Shown here: positions 44,694 to 55,700 of the stretch, piece by piece
Numbering within the stretch: position 1 is the first letter of the stretch
How the letters are laid out: each line of letters starts with the position of its first letter
Origin: Streptomyces spongiicola
Lineage (GTDB): Bacteria; Actinomycetota; Actinomycetes; Streptomycetales; Streptomycetaceae
DNA length: 64,000 bases
Direction of reading: 5' to 3'
Assembly: GCF_003122365.1 (NCBI RefSeq)
Contig: NZ_CP029254.1
Span: forward strand, 1,317,001-1,381,000
Made by a program: the position numbers and the translations under genes
The notes under the pieces: generated by a model
Databases searched by the model: none
Seen by the model: the letters and a program-made list of their open reading frames with translations, nothing else
Told to the model about the DNA's origin: nothing

Positions 44694-46217
44694 ATGGCCG
44701 TGGACGACGGCACCTGGCGGAAGCGCGCTTCCGCCCTCACCCCGCACACCGGTCTCTTCATCGACGGGGCCTTCCGCCCCGCCCGCTCGGGAGAGACCTT
44801 CCCCACCGTCAGTCCCCGCGACGGCTCGGTCCTCGCCCTGGTCTCCGCGGCCGGGGAGGAGGACGTCGACGATGCCGTACGCGCCGCCCGAACCGCCTTC
44901 CAGGACGGCCGCTGGTCGCAGGCCGACCCCCGGCACCGCAAGCAGGTGCTGCTGCGGCTGGCGGAACTGATCCGCGAGAACCTGGACGAACTGGCACTGC
45001 TGGAGGCGCTGGACTCGGGCAAGCCCATCTCCGACACCCTCGCCGTGGACGTGCCCAAGTGCGCGGACTGCATCCAGTGGTACGCCGAGGCGGTCGACAA
45101 GACCTACGACGAGATCGCGCCCGCCCCGCGCAGCGCGCTCGCCCTGGTCACCCGGGAGCCACTCGGCGTCGTCGCGGCGGTCGTACCGTGGAACTACCCC
45201 CTGCTCATCACCTCCTGGAAGATCGCGCCCGCCTTGGCCATGGGCAACAGCGTGATCCTCAAGCCCGCCGAGCAGTCCTCCCTCTCCGCCCTGAAACTGG
45301 CGGAACTCGCCGCCGAGGCCGGCCTCCCGCCCGGCGTGCTCAACGTCGTGCCCGGCCACGGTCCCGTCGCCGGACGGGCGCTCGGCCTGCACCACGACGT
45401 GGACAAGATCGCCTTCACCGGGTCCACCGCCGTCGGCCGGGCCTTCCTCGGCTACAGCGCCGCCAGCAACGGCAAGCAGGTCGCCCTGGAACTGGGCGGC
45501 AAGTCACCCCAGCTGGTCCTCGCCGACGCGGCCGACCTCAAGGCCGCGGCGAGCGCCGTCGCCTGGGGGATCTTCTACAACGCGGGGCAGACCTGCAACG
45601 CCGGTTCCCGGCTGCTGGTCGACGAGCGGGTCCACGACGAACTGCTCCACGAGGTCGTCTCCGTCACCCGCGCCCTGCGCCTGGGCGACCCGCTCGACCC
45701 CGCCACGCAGATCGGCCCGCTGGTGGACGCGGCCCAGCGGGACCGGGTGCTCGACTACCTGGACGTCGCCGCGCACGAGGGCGCCCGCACCGTGCTCGGC
45801 GGGCAGGCCGCCCTCCCCGGCAGCGGCGGCTTCTACGTGGAGCCCACCGTCCTCGACGGCGTGGACAACGGGGGCCGGATCGGCCAGCAGGAGATCTTCG
45901 GCCCCGTGCTGGCGACCATCCCGTTCCGCGGCGTCGAGGAAGGTGTACGGCTCGCCAACGACAGCCGCTACGGCCTGGCCGCGAGCGTGTGGACCCGCGA
46001 CGTGTCCACCGCGCACCGGGTCGCCCGCGCGCTGCGGGCCGGCACCGTGTGGGTCAACACCTTCGACGCGAGCGACGTCATCACCCCCTTCGGGGGCTTC
46101 AAGGACACCGGGGCGGGCCGCGACAAGTCGCTCCACGCACTGGACGCCTACTCGGCACTCAAGACCACCTGGCTGGACCTGGGAACAGCACCGCTCGCCC
46201 GCGGTACAGAGGAGTAA
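44694..46217 (+). CDS. Aldehyde dehydrogenase (betaine/aminobutyraldehyde type)
   Basis: 507 residues. ALDH motifs: VVPWNYPLLITSWKIAPALA, FTGSTAVGR, LELGGKSPQL with the general-base Glu, NAGQTCNAGSRL with the catalytic Cys, and EIFGPVLAT. The closest family by eye is PuuC / aldehyde dehydrogenases of amine breakdown. Start ATG 44694 just after CTGGAGTGACGCC. 4-nt gap to the next gene. Confidence 0.9.
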   Translation: MAVDDGTWRKRASALTPHTGLFIDGAFRPARSGETFPTVSPRDGSVLALVSAAGEEDVDDAVRAARTAFQDGRWSQADPRHRKQVLLRLAELIRENLDELALLEALDSGKPISDTLAVDVPKCADCIQWYAEAVDKTYDEIAPAPRSALALVTREPLGVVAAVVPWNYPLLITSWKIAPALAMGNSVILKPAEQSSLSALKLAELAAEAGLPPGVLNVVPGHGPVAGRALGLHHDVDKIAFTGSTAVGRAFLGYSAASNGKQVALELGGKSPQLVLADAADLKAAASAVAWGIFYNAGQTCNAGSRLLVDERVHDELLHEVVSVTRALRLGDPLDPATQIGPLVDAAQRDRVLDYLDVAAHEGARTVLGGQAALPGSGGFYVEPTVLDGVDNGGRIGQQEIFGPVLATIPFRGVEEGVRLANDSRYGLAASVWTRDVSTAHRVARALRAGTVWVNTFDASDVITPFGGFKDTGAGRDKSLHALDAYSALKTTWLDLGTAPLARGTEE

Positions 46218-46221
46218 GAAC

Positions 46222-47151
46222 ATGCGCATCGGATTCATCGGCCTGGGCAACATGGGCGGCCCCATGTCCCTCAACCTGCTGGCGGCAGGCCACACGCTGA
46301 CCGTGTACGACGTCCGCAAGGAGGCCGCGGCCGAGCAGGTGGCCCAAGGCGCGCGCCTGGCCTCCACGATCGCCGAGGTCGCCGGGAACAGCGACACCGT
46401 GATCACCATGCTGCCCACCCCCCGCCACGTCGAGCAGGTGCTGCTGGGCGACGGCGGCCTGCTGGCCGCCATGGCGGAGGGGAGCACCTGGATCGACATG
46501 TCCACCTCCGTGCCCGCCGTCGCCGACCGCGTCCGGGCGCAGGCCGAACCGCTCGGCATACGGGTGCTGGACGCCCCCGTCTCCGGGATGGCCAAGGGCG
46601 CCCGGTCGGGCATGCTGCAGATCTTCGTGGGCGGCGACGGCGAGGACGTCGCCCGCCAGCGGCCGGCCCTGGAGGCCATGGGGGACCCCGAGCGGATCCT
46701 GCACGTCGGCCCGCACGGAGCGGGCTACGCCGTCAAACTCATGATCAACCTGCTCTGGTTCTGCCACCTCGTGGCGACCTCCGAGGTGCTGGCCGTCGGC
46801 ACCAAGGCCGGAGTGGACCTGGAAGTCCTGCACCGCTCCCTCGTCGCCAGCCCCGCCACGTCCAACTTCCTGCAGAGCGACGTGCTCTCCGTCCTCCACC
46901 ACGGCGACTACGACGAGTCCTTCGCCATGTCCCTGGCCTGCAAGGACCTCGGCCTCGCCGTCGACCTCGCCCGCGAGGTCGGGGTGCCGGTGGAACTCAG
47001 CGCCCTGGTCGAGCAGGTCTACCGGCGAGGCAGGGCCGCATACGGCGACCTCGCCGGAGAGATGATCCCGATGAAGCTGTACGAGGACGTGGCCGGCCTC
47101 GAACTGCGCCTGCCCACCTCGCAGTCCGCCGCGCGGGAGGTGCACCCGTGA
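46222..47151 (+). CDS. NAD(P)-dependent beta-hydroxyacid dehydrogenase (3-hydroxyisobutyrate dehydrogenase-like)
   Basis: 309 residues. GFIGLGNMGGPM (NAD fold), substrate motif DAPVSGMAKGARSGML, and the catalytic Lys in GYAVKLMINLLW. The family also includes succinic-semialdehyde/glyoxylate reductases, so substrate is open. The stop overlaps the next GTG. Confidence 0.9.
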   Translation: MRIGFIGLGNMGGPMSLNLLAAGHTLTVYDVRKEAAAEQVAQGARLASTIAEVAGNSDTVITMLPTPRHVEQVLLGDGGLLAAMAEGSTWIDMSTSVPAVADRVRAQAEPLGIRVLDAPVSGMAKGARSGMLQIFVGGDGEDVARQRPALEAMGDPERILHVGPHGAGYAVKLMINLLWFCHLVATSEVLAVGTKAGVDLEVLHRSLVASPATSNFLQSDVLSVLHHGDYDESFAMSLACKDLGLAVDLAREVGVPVELSALVEQVYRRGRAAYGDLAGEMIPMKLYEDVAGLELRLPTSQSAAREVHP

Positions 47152-48308
47152 CCACCCACACGCACACCCGTGCCTGCGACCTCACACTGAGCCTGCCGCC
47201 CACCGGCTGGCTGGAGTTCGGCGCCGGCGCCCTGCGACGGCTGCCCGCGACCGTGCTCCGCACCGGCCACCGGCGGGTCTTCGTGGTGACGGACCCCGGT
47301 CTGCGGACCACCGGACTGGTCGACCTCGTCGTTCGGACACTGACCGGGGCCGGCATCGACTGCGACGTCCACGACGCCATCCCGCCGAACCCGTCCACCG
47401 GGGCGGTCGACACCGCCGCCGCGCAGGCCCGGGAGTTCGGCGAGGCCGCCGTGGTGGCCCTCGGCGGCGGATCCGCCCTCGACGCGGCCAAGGGCGTGGC
47501 CCTGCTGGCCGTCAACCCCGGCAGCGCCGCCGAGTTCGACTACCGCGTGGAGCCGCAGCGCCCCGGACTGCCGCTGATCGCGATCCCGACCACCGCCGGC
47601 ACCGGCGCGGAGACCAACGGCTTCGGCGTGATCGAGGACAAGGCGCGGCACCGCAAGGTCTACATCGGCCACGACACCGTGAAACCGGTGGCCAGCATCC
47701 TCGACCCGGAACTGACCGTGGGCCTGCCGCCGTCGGCGACCGCCGCGACCGGCATGGACGCCCTGGTGCACGGCATCGAGTCGCTCGCCTCCCGCGGCGC
47801 CAACCCCGTCTCCCGCGGTTACGCCGCACAAGCGGTCGGCGTCGTGAGCCGATGGCTGCCCGCCGCGGTCGAGGACGGCACGGACCTGGAGGCCCGCTCT
47901 CAACTGCTGCTCGGCGCCCACCTGGCCGGGCTCGCCCTGAGTATCAGCGGACTCGGGCTGGTGCACGGCGTGGCCCACGCCGTCACCGCGCGGGTCGGCG
48001 CACCGCACGGCCTGGCCCTCTCCGCCGTACTGCCCGAGGTGATGGCCTGGTGCGCTCCGCAGGCCGGGGACGCCCTCGCCCGCGTCGCCCGCGAGATGGG
48101 CGCCGGGCAGGACCCCGCCTCGGCGGTCGACGCCTGCCGGAAGCTCGCCGAGCAGGTCGGCGCCCGCCGCCCGCTGTCCGCGTACGGCGTCACCGCCGAC
48201 ATGGTCGAGGACCTGGCCAGGACGGCTCTGGAAGACGCCGTCACCGGCAACAGCCCCCGCCGGCCCACCGAGGACGACATCGCCGGGCTGATCACCTCCT
48301 GTCTGTGA
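47148..48308 (+). CDS. Iron-containing alcohol dehydrogenase (group III)
   Basis: 386 residues. NAD-binding GGGSALDAAKGVAL; TTAGTGAETNGF; metal ligands: Asp in ILDPELT, and His residues in DALVHGIESL, GLGLVHGVAHAV and GAPHGLALS. All four ligands are present, so it should be active. Group III includes 4-hydroxybutyrate, lactaldehyde and methanol dehydrogenases. Coupled to the preceding gene by GTGA. Confidence 0.9.
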   Translation: MTTHTHTRACDLTLSLPPTGWLEFGAGALRRLPATVLRTGHRRVFVVTDPGLRTTGLVDLVVRTLTGAGIDCDVHDAIPPNPSTGAVDTAAAQAREFGEAAVVALGGGSALDAAKGVALLAVNPGSAAEFDYRVEPQRPGLPLIAIPTTAGTGAETNGFGVIEDKARHRKVYIGHDTVKPVASILDPELTVGLPPSATAATGMDALVHGIESLASRGANPVSRGYAAQAVGVVSRWLPAAVEDGTDLEARSQLLLGAHLAGLALSISGLGLVHGVAHAVTARVGAPHGLALSAVLPEVMAWCAPQAGDALARVAREMGAGQDPASAVDACRKLAEQVGARRPLSAYGVTADMVEDLARTALEDAVTGNSPRRPTEDDIAGLITSCL

Positions 48309-48633
48309 CCCGCCGACCGGCGTACGGGGCCCGCGCGCGGTCCGCGGCCCCCGGACCGGGGCCCCGCACCGGCTCGGACGCCGCGGCCCGCCCCGGTACC
48401 GCCGCACCCGGGGCGGGACCCGGTACCGCCTTGCCCGCGACCGGACCCGGTACCGCCGCACCCGCGGCCCGCCCCGATTCCGCCTTCCCCACGACCGGAC
48501 CCGGTACCGCCGCACCCGCGGCCCGCCCCGATTCCGCCTTCCCCACGACCGGACCCCCGTCGAGGCACCGGCTCCCACGACGGGGCGGGCGCATCACCGC
48601 CCCCCACCGACTTCTCCGAGGAGAGACTCCCCC
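48309..48633. repeat. 54-bp tandem repeat with partial extra copy
   Basis: A 54-bp unit beginning GACCGGACCCGGTACCGCCG occurs twice back-to-back (about 48442-48549), with a degenerate half copy before and after. It separates the alcohol and aldehyde dehydrogenase genes. No gene here; the ALDH ribosome-binding site lies at the right end (GAGGAGAG). Confidence 0.92.
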
Positions 48634-50118
48634 ATGACCGTGGCCCACCCCCCAGCCACCGACCCCGTGCAGGCCGAAGTCCTCGCCCGCGTACCCGGCC
48701 GGCTGCTCATCGGCGGCGTCTGGCGCGACGCCGAGGACGGCCGCCGCTTCCCCGTCGAGGACCCGTCCACCGGCACCGTGCTCCGGGAAGCCGCCGACGC
48801 CTCCCCGGCGGACGGCCGCGCGGCCCTGGACGCGGCCGCGGCGGCGCAGACCGCCTGGGCGGCCACGCCGCCCCGCGAACGCAGCGACATCCTGCGCCGG
48901 GCCTTCGACGCGGTGACCGAGCGCGCCGAGGAGTTCGCCCTGCTGATGACCCTGGAGATGGGCAAGCCACTCGCGGAGTCCCGGGCGGAGGTCGCCTACG
49001 GCGCCGAGTTCCTGCGCTGGTTCTCCGAGGAGGCCGTCCGGATCAGCGGCGGCTACCAGGTCGCCCCGAACGGAGCCACCCGGCTGCTCACCATGAAGCA
49101 GCCGGTCGGACCCTGCCTGCTCATCACGCCGTGGAACTTCCCGCTCGCCATGGGCACCCGCAAGATCGGCCCGGCCGTGGCGGCGGGCTGCACCATGGTG
49201 GTCAAGCCCGCGCCCCAGACGCCGCTGACGATGCTGGCACTTGCCGAGGTGCTCACCGAGGCGGGGCTGCCGGAAGGCGTCCTGAACGTCGTGACCACCA
49301 CCTCCGCCGCCGAGGTCACCGGCCCGCTGATCGCCGACCCCCGCCTGCGCAAGCTCAGCTTCACCGGCTCCACCGCGGTCGGCCGCGCCCTGATCAGGCA
49401 GTCCGCGGACACGGTGCTGCGGGTGTCCATGGAACTCGGCGGCAACGACCCCTTCCTCGTCTTCGAGGACGCGGACCTCGACGCCGCCGTGAACGGGGCC
49501 CTGCTGGCCAAGATGCGGAACATGGGCGAAGCCTGCACGGCCGCCAACCGCTTCATCGTCCACGCCTCGCTCGCCGAGGAGTTCTCCCGCCGCCTCGCCG
49601 CACGCATGGCCTCCTTGACCGTGGGCCGCGGTACCGAGCCGGACGTGCAGGTGGGGCCGCTCATCGACGCCGCGGCCCGCACGAAGGTGGACACCCTCGT
49701 CCAGGACGCCGTGGCGCGGGGCGCCCGGCTGCTGACCGGCGGTCAACGGCTGCGCGAACAGGGCCACTTCTATGCGCCGACCGTGCTGGCCGACGTACCC
49801 GCCGGCGCCCGGGTGCTCACCGAGGAGATCTTCGGCCCGGTGGCCCCGATCACCACCTTCACCGAGGAGGCGGAAGCACTGCGGCTGGCCGACGACACCG
49901 ACACGGGACTCGTGGCCTACGTCTTCACCCGCGACCTGTCCCGCGCCCTGCGGGTCTGCGAGAAGCTGGAGACGGGCATGGTCGGCGTCAACCAGGGCCT
50001 GGTCTCCAACCCCGCCGCTCCCTTCGGGGGAGTCAGGTCCAGTGGCCTCGGCCGCGAGGGCGGAGCGCAGGGCATCGACGAGTACCTGGAGACCAAGTAC
50101 GTCGGCATCCAGCCCTGA
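48634..50118 (+). CDS. Aldehyde dehydrogenase (succinate-semialdehyde dehydrogenase-like)
   Basis: 494 residues. LLITPWNFPLAMGTRKIGPA, SFTGSTAVGR, SMELGGNDPFLVF, MGEACTAANRF with the catalytic Cys, and EEIFGPVAPITTF; ends EYLETKYVGIQP. The GabD-like layout suggests succinate semialdehyde or a similar aldehyde acid. Last gene of the plus-strand run. Confidence 0.92.
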   Translation: MTVAHPPATDPVQAEVLARVPGRLLIGGVWRDAEDGRRFPVEDPSTGTVLREAADASPADGRAALDAAAAAQTAWAATPPRERSDILRRAFDAVTERAEEFALLMTLEMGKPLAESRAEVAYGAEFLRWFSEEAVRISGGYQVAPNGATRLLTMKQPVGPCLLITPWNFPLAMGTRKIGPAVAAGCTMVVKPAPQTPLTMLALAEVLTEAGLPEGVLNVVTTTSAAEVTGPLIADPRLRKLSFTGSTAVGRALIRQSADTVLRVSMELGGNDPFLVFEDADLDAAVNGALLAKMRNMGEACTAANRFIVHASLAEEFSRRLAARMASLTVGRGTEPDVQVGPLIDAAARTKVDTLVQDAVARGARLLTGGQRLREQGHFYAPTVLADVPAGARVLTEEIFGPVAPITTFTEEAEALRLADDTDTGLVAYVFTRDLSRALRVCEKLETGMVGVNQGLVSNPAAPFGGVRSSGLGREGGAQGIDEYLETKYVGIQP

Positions 50119-50743
50119 CGGCCGCGCAGCACCGGGCACCGGCGGGGAAGCGACACACCCGGCGGTGCCCGCGCCCGCCCGGCGGCACGCCGACACCATC
50201 CGGGCACTCCCCCATGACCGCTGGTACTGCACCGTCACACCACCCGTCACCGCTCCTGCTTGACAACGGCATCGGGAACACGTGATCGGCGATGTCTCCT
50301 ATGTGCTCGCATTCATGGGTTCGCGGTGAAGGCGCGCCCGACGGGGTCCGGACGTTCGCGGCAGCTGGCGCGGTGCACCGGGACCCCCACCTCGCCGGGA
50401 CCTTGGTACCGGGCCGTTTTCACTTCGGGCAGTTTGCGGGCTGGCCCCGGCAGGCTCAGTCGATGCTGCTCCCCACCTCGACCCGATGCGCGCGTCCCGC
50501 CCTGATCGCGACCCACAGTGTTCAGAAGCGATCCATGATCGAGAAGCCGACGTTTACGGGGTAGTGCTATTGCGCCCGACCTCACGACACCGAGGCGAGA
50601 TGCCTGGCTTTAACCTGACATCGACGCTCCCAATCCCGTCCCCACGATCATAAGAACATGATCACGACAGGCCGCCAAGCCCCTCCTGCGGCCGCCCCGA
50701 CCAGCAAAGTTGCAGGTCAGAACGTTTCTGCGTCACCACTGAG
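50119..50743. other. Gap between the catabolic run and the left island boundary
   Basis: 625 bp. No supported gene. The left part is GC-rich; 50540-50720 is AT-richer with CATAAGAACATGATC. Possibly residual element DNA. Confidence 0.4.
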
Positions 50744-50791
50744 TGGTGGGGCGGGTGGGACTCGAACCCACGGCCGACGGATTATGAGTCC
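50744..50791 (-). repeat. Left attachment-like repeat (3' half of the tRNA)
   Basis: TGGTGGGGCGGGTGGGACTC to GATTATGAGTCC, identical to 60819-60866. It lacks the 5' half of the tRNA, so it is not a functional gene. Confidence 0.85.
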
Positions 50792-51119
50792 TTTGGGGAT
50801 CTTGGCGGCCCTTGGTTCTCTACGCTGATTTTGGGCGTTCTCCCAGATCAGAGGGCATGACCTCTGACCGTTCCACGGAACCGTTGTCGGTCTGCTCCTG
50901 TCCTTGCGTCCTCAACGCGTCCTCAGCGCGTCTCCACAGGGCCACGCAGCCGGGCAAACAGACCATCGCCCCAGCTCCGAGCAGGACTCGAACTCTGCCG
51001 CAGCGGATTCGCTTTCCACTGCACGGGGCTCCGCCCCTCGACGTCGAGGGGCGGAGCCCGGTGACTTGTCAGCGACCAGTTGGATTCCCCACTGGCGGCT
51101 ACTTCGTGTACGCAGGGTG
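50792..51119. other. Island left arm with a 34-bp perfect palindrome
   Basis: No gene is supported in about 330 bp. 51026-51059 is a perfect palindrome, GGGCTCCGCCCCTCGA and its complement, with no loop. AACGCGTCCTCAGCGCGTC direct-repeat-like sequence at 50913-50931. Confidence 0.6.
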
Positions 51120-51850
51120 AAGTCATCCTTGGCTGCGCTCACCCCACCACGGCGGGATCGGAGGCGGGTCGCTGAGCTTGCGGGCTGGGCGCTTCGGCAT
51201 CGGCGACTCCCCATCGCCCGCACCTGGGCGATGGCACCGGCGATCAGGGAGCCGGCTCCCTTGACGGTGCCGGCCGAGACCTTGCGCAGTCGAGAGGCGA
51301 CGATCAGCGAGGGCCGCGAGCGGGATGGAGGCGGTCACCATCTGGAAGTGCAGGCCTTCGACCTTGAGGCGTCCGTGCTCAGCGCCCCTGCGTGGCGGCC
51401 CCGTGGACCTGCTCCCTCTCCGAGTCGATGTCCAAGCATGACGACCTGGTCGCAGATCGGAAGCAGGTCGCAGTACCCGGCCAGGTTGCACGTGGAGACC
51501 CGTGCGGCTGAATCCAGTTGGCGTGCGTGTCCACAGCTGAACGCGCACAGGAGGCTACCCAGCGTGAACGGTACCCACAGCCCGGTGAACGCCTTCGCCA
51601 CCGCACCGTGCCGCAGCATACCCATGTCGTCGCCGCTGTCCGCACTGCCCGCGACCAGGGGCTCGACCTTCGCGTCCGGCGCGGCCTCGGCGCCGTTGCC
51701 CGCCCTGGCCAGTCGCACCTTCTTCCCGCACCAGTTCCGGCAGGACGCACCGCTCGGCCTAGCGGACCGCCGCGGCCACCCCCCCCATGAGCGAGCGGGT
51801 TCTGATCATCGAATCCGGCGAATACCGCCGCACGACTATGGGGGAATTTC
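51120..51850 (-). pseudogene. IS1380-family transposase relic
   Basis: Minus-strand segments in different frames match IS1380-type transposases I remember: FAGFDDQNPLAHGG near the start, then VEPLVAGSADSGDDMGMLRH and TLGSLLCAFSCGHARQLDSA, and near 51200 the frame GTVKGAGSLIAGAIAQV-like. Frameshifts separate them and no complete DDE core is present. An inactive remnant inside the island. Confidence 0.7.
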
Positions 51851-51972
51851 ACTTACGAGGTGCCTTGCTGGTTGGTGCCGATGGAAGCATGAGGACTCTT
51901 GCTTCCCAGCTCAGCGGGCACCTCCCTGCGTCAGCCCAGCCCCACCTCGATCACCGATCGATGGATCAATGC

Positions 51973-52689
51973 TTAGTGGTCCCAGTCTAAGGTGAAATAG
52001 GTCGTACTGGCTGACCATTTGATGACGAAGTCGTGTGCGGCACGGATTTCCTCCAGGGGTGCCTGCGCTACGCCGTTCGTGCGCTCGCAGTACCAGTCAT
52101 TGTCATGGCATTCCGGAACCGGAGTCCGCTCCACAAGGGTCTTCTTAACCCTGTCGTCCCACTCGACCCGCTCGCCAGCGACTGTGAGTTCTGGATAGAC
52201 GAGGTTACTTCCATCCTTGTTTTTACCACTTTCCTGATAGTACATCAGGGCGTACACCAAGGAGCCGGGCGACTTCTCGTCGCCGGTGTTACGATCCCCT
52301 ACTGCAGCCGCTCCATCGTCGATACTCTTGAGCACATCCGAAATCACCCCGTTTGCCCCGTAGTAGAAGTGCTTCGTCCGGTGACACTCCATGCGGTGCT
52401 CGCTCTTCTCGGTCTTTACATCTCCCTCGTTTCCTTTCATGCACATGTCGCTGGTCGTCGTCGAGTAAAGCTTCAGCCTTGTGGCCCCGCGCGCGAATGC
52501 GCTCTCGGTGCGCTTCAGACTCCGGTCTGCTGCCGCTCGCGCCTCCGCTGCTTCGGTGGAGCGTGCAGATTCCTGGAGCTCGTCCTCTTCGGCTCCAGAA
52601 TCCGCCAGTAGGTAGGTAACTGGGACGAGGGCTGCCAGGACGACAAGGATCGCCAGTTCCTTCCCGCCGAACCGGGGTTTGCTGGTCAT
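51973..52689 (-). CDS. Membrane-anchored hypothetical protein
   Basis: 238 residues. One N-terminal helix (ELAILVVLAALVPVTYLLAD), a helical Glu/Ala/Arg-rich linker, then a globular part with four Cys (DMCMKGNE, RMECHRT, PECHDNDWYCE) that could form disulfides outside the cell. Ends TTYFTLDWDH. GGAG before the ATG. Codon usage is less GC-biased than its chromosomal neighbours. Next to the 1350-residue secreted protein on the same strand. Confidence 0.8.
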   Translation of the reverse strand: MTSKPRFGGKELAILVVLAALVPVTYLLADSGAEEDELQESARSTEAAEARAAADRSLKRTESAFARGATRLKLYSTTTSDMCMKGNEGDVKTEKSEHRMECHRTKHFYYGANGVISDVLKSIDDGAAAVGDRNTGDEKSPGSLVYALMYYQESGKNKDGSNLVYPELTVAGERVEWDDRVKKTLVERTPVPECHDNDWYCERTNGVAQAPLEEIRAAHDFVIKWSASTTYFTLDWDH

Positions 52690-52773
52690 GCGGTGACTCT
52701 CCTGAGCTGAGTAACGGGGGGCCCGGGAGCACCCGGCCCCCCGCGCGTCTGCGGAACGGTGTGGTTGCGTCCG

Positions 52774-55700
52774 TTACAGCACGCCCTCCAGTGCATCCGC
52801 GTACAGACGCGCACCACTGATCTTGGGGTGGAAGGACTGAGCCGAGACCGGAACGCCGACGTCGGATTCGGTCATCTCCAGGACTATCCCATGGACCGTT
52901 TCGGGGTCACCACAGATCGCCTTGCCTTTGAAATCGTTTGTCGGATCAGCAAAGGTGGCTCCCGCCGAAGCAGCCGCCTTATCCATCTGCCTGTTGAGCA
53001 AATTTCCCATGGAGTTCATCCAGGATCCTTCTGCCTGATCGATGGTCGGCACGCAACTGCCGTTGTCCGACATCAGTGGCGGGTACCCCATCAAAACGAT
53101 CTTGGCGTTGGGTGCCTTCGCTTTGATGGCCTTCAGGCTATTCACGATCCGCGGCGTCACGTGGTCGACGATGACGTCCTCGGCGATGTCTGCCATCGGC
53201 CGGAAGTCATCCTTGAATGCCGCGGTCAGCTCCGGGTCGTTGGCATCCTCGACCTTGAAGTGGTGTGTCATGCAGGAACCCTGTCCCGCTCCCTTGAAGC
53301 ATGCCTGGACGATGTCGGCGAACTGGGCGTCGTTTCCACCGATTGAGATCGTGACCAGGGTGGTGTTCTCGTCCAGGTAACCCTTGTCGATCTGCGGCAA
53401 CTCGCCGTTCTGGGAGGTCCGGGTGATGTTGTACGACCTGGCGCCGGAGCAGGCGATCAGGTGGTAGTCCATGTTGGCGTTGCGGCTGTCTGCCAGAGCA
53501 CCGATGGAGCTGCTGGATCCAGGCAGCGCCGCCTGTCGGGACCACGTGTGCCTGGAACGGTGACAGGCGTTCTTGGTCTTGTCGTCGTCCCCGTAGTAGT
53601 TCGTCTCCTTGTAGTAGCCGCTCTCGTCGGAGGCCGAGGCACCCTCACCGGAAGAGTAGGAGTCGCCCATGGCCACGATGAAGTTCTTCGGCTTGCCCGG
53701 CAGCTTCTGGAAGGCGACCGCGTCCCAGGCGATGTCCTCGTCGCCCGTTCCGTCGGCGGTGATCGTGGACAGCGAGACCTTGGGAGTGCCGGCGAACTGG
53801 AAGACGCCCAGGTCCACCCAGCGGTTCTCCCTCGTGCGCTGGAGTGCCACGCGGTGCTTGATGCCGTTGCCGGTGTCGATGAGGTACTTGGCCTGACGGG
53901 TGTGCGCCCCATGGTCGGGCATGTGGACCATGACCCTGGACCAGCCGTTGATCTCCTGGTTCAGCTGCCATGTGCCGGTGGCCTTGAGCCGCTGGCCCTT
54001 GGCGTCGTCTTTACGGGTGTGGCCGAAGTAGAAGTGGCCGCCGAAGCCCGCCCCGAGTTGATGGGTGTCGATCTTCGCGGGCCACCTCACATAGCAGACT
54101 GCGCATGCGGTTTCGCCGTCACCGAAGTCGAAGGTGAAGGTGCCCTGGTTGGTCCAGGAGTTGGCGCAGCCGGGTCTCACGGTAGGAGTGCCAGCCGGCA
54201 CGTTGTCGACGACCAGGGCGCCGGCGGGCAGACCGCTGGTGGTGCAGCTGGGTGGGTAGGCGGTCCCGTCGGGCTCCTCGGCCCAGCTGACCGGGAAACG
54301 GGTGAAGTCGTTGCCGCAGGAGTAGTCGCAGTCGTCTTTCCACGTCACCGACTGGTTCCACCAGCACTTGTAGTCCGCGCGGGTACAGGGGCCGGTGCCG
54401 GTACCATTGTGGGCATCGTCTCCGATCTTGTCCGGATCGCAAGCGTTGGCTGCGGTACAGAAGGTGCCCTCGGCTGGCTTGACCCGCGCCCGGTTGTACT
54501 TGGCGGAACCTTCGAGCTTCGCGCTTCCCTCGGTGCCGTTCCACCACGCTGCCAGGAAGGCGGGCACCATCTTCCCCGGGGCCTCCAGGAAGGACGGTGG
54601 ATGGGCGGCAAAGCCCAGCACCTTCTCCTGGTAGGGCCAGTCCTGCGGATGTGCGGCGTCCGAGGCTTCCTCATTGCCGAAGAAGTCTTCCATGAAGGGT
54701 GTACGTCCGGCGTCCCACTCAGGATTGGCAGGGTTGTTCGCCCAGCCCACGCCCCAGGGGCTGCCGTCGCCCTTGTTCGGGTAGAAGCCGGAGTTGTACG
54801 CCCACAGGGCGAACGTCCAGTTCTCCAGCTTGGCCGAGTTGCCGTTGTTGACCTTGAGGCCACCCTTGCGGGTCTCGTTCCACTTCGAAGCCAGGATCTG
54901 CATACCAGCGGCGACGTTGGCCGTGTAGTCGAGAGCCACTGCACGCTGCGTCTGGTACGGCCAGGCCGTACCGCCGTGCCCGTCTTCCTTGCCGGCCAGT
55001 CGCATGTGGTCGGTGACCTGCATGATGCCGTAACCGCAGTCGGCCTCGGTCCAGTCGATGTCCCAGTCGTTGGACGAGCGACCGTCGTAGTAGTCGATGC
55101 CGTAGTAGTTGCCGATCAGCGGGCTACTCGTGACACCTGGCACGGCGATGCGGGATGCCTGCCACATATTGGACTCTTGCGTAGTGACGCCGAGCATCAC
55201 CTGCGCTGGGATCGATCCACCGCCCTCGAGAGCTGGGGCGGGAAACAGGCTCTGCGGTTGGTAGGCCGGCATACCCAGGTTCTTCCAATTCGCCGGTCGG
55301 CTGATATGCGCGTTCAGATTGTTGCGAATAGCCTGGTTCACAGCCCACTCCACCTGACGGGGCTTGGGCTGCATCGCCTGGTTGCGCGGATCGTTGCGCG
55401 GCACGGAGCAGACCCGCTCCGATTCCACGACCTCGTGGCGGTCCGCCGAAGACATAAGGGTGCCCGCTGTCTTCGGCCTCAATCCAGCACCGCCGGAAGA
55501 AGTCGACTTCGTCGATGCCTTGTCGACACCTCCCTTGGGCGCCGCGAGTGCCGGCGTGCGGTCTCTACCCTGCTTACTGTGAACGCTGGTGCGCCTGCTG
55601 GGGTCGACGGTGAACGTGGTCTCCTTGCCGCTGTTGACCACGGTCATTTCGACGTGCACCGGGCGGGACGCGTCTGGGTCATCGGCTCGCAGCAGTACTC

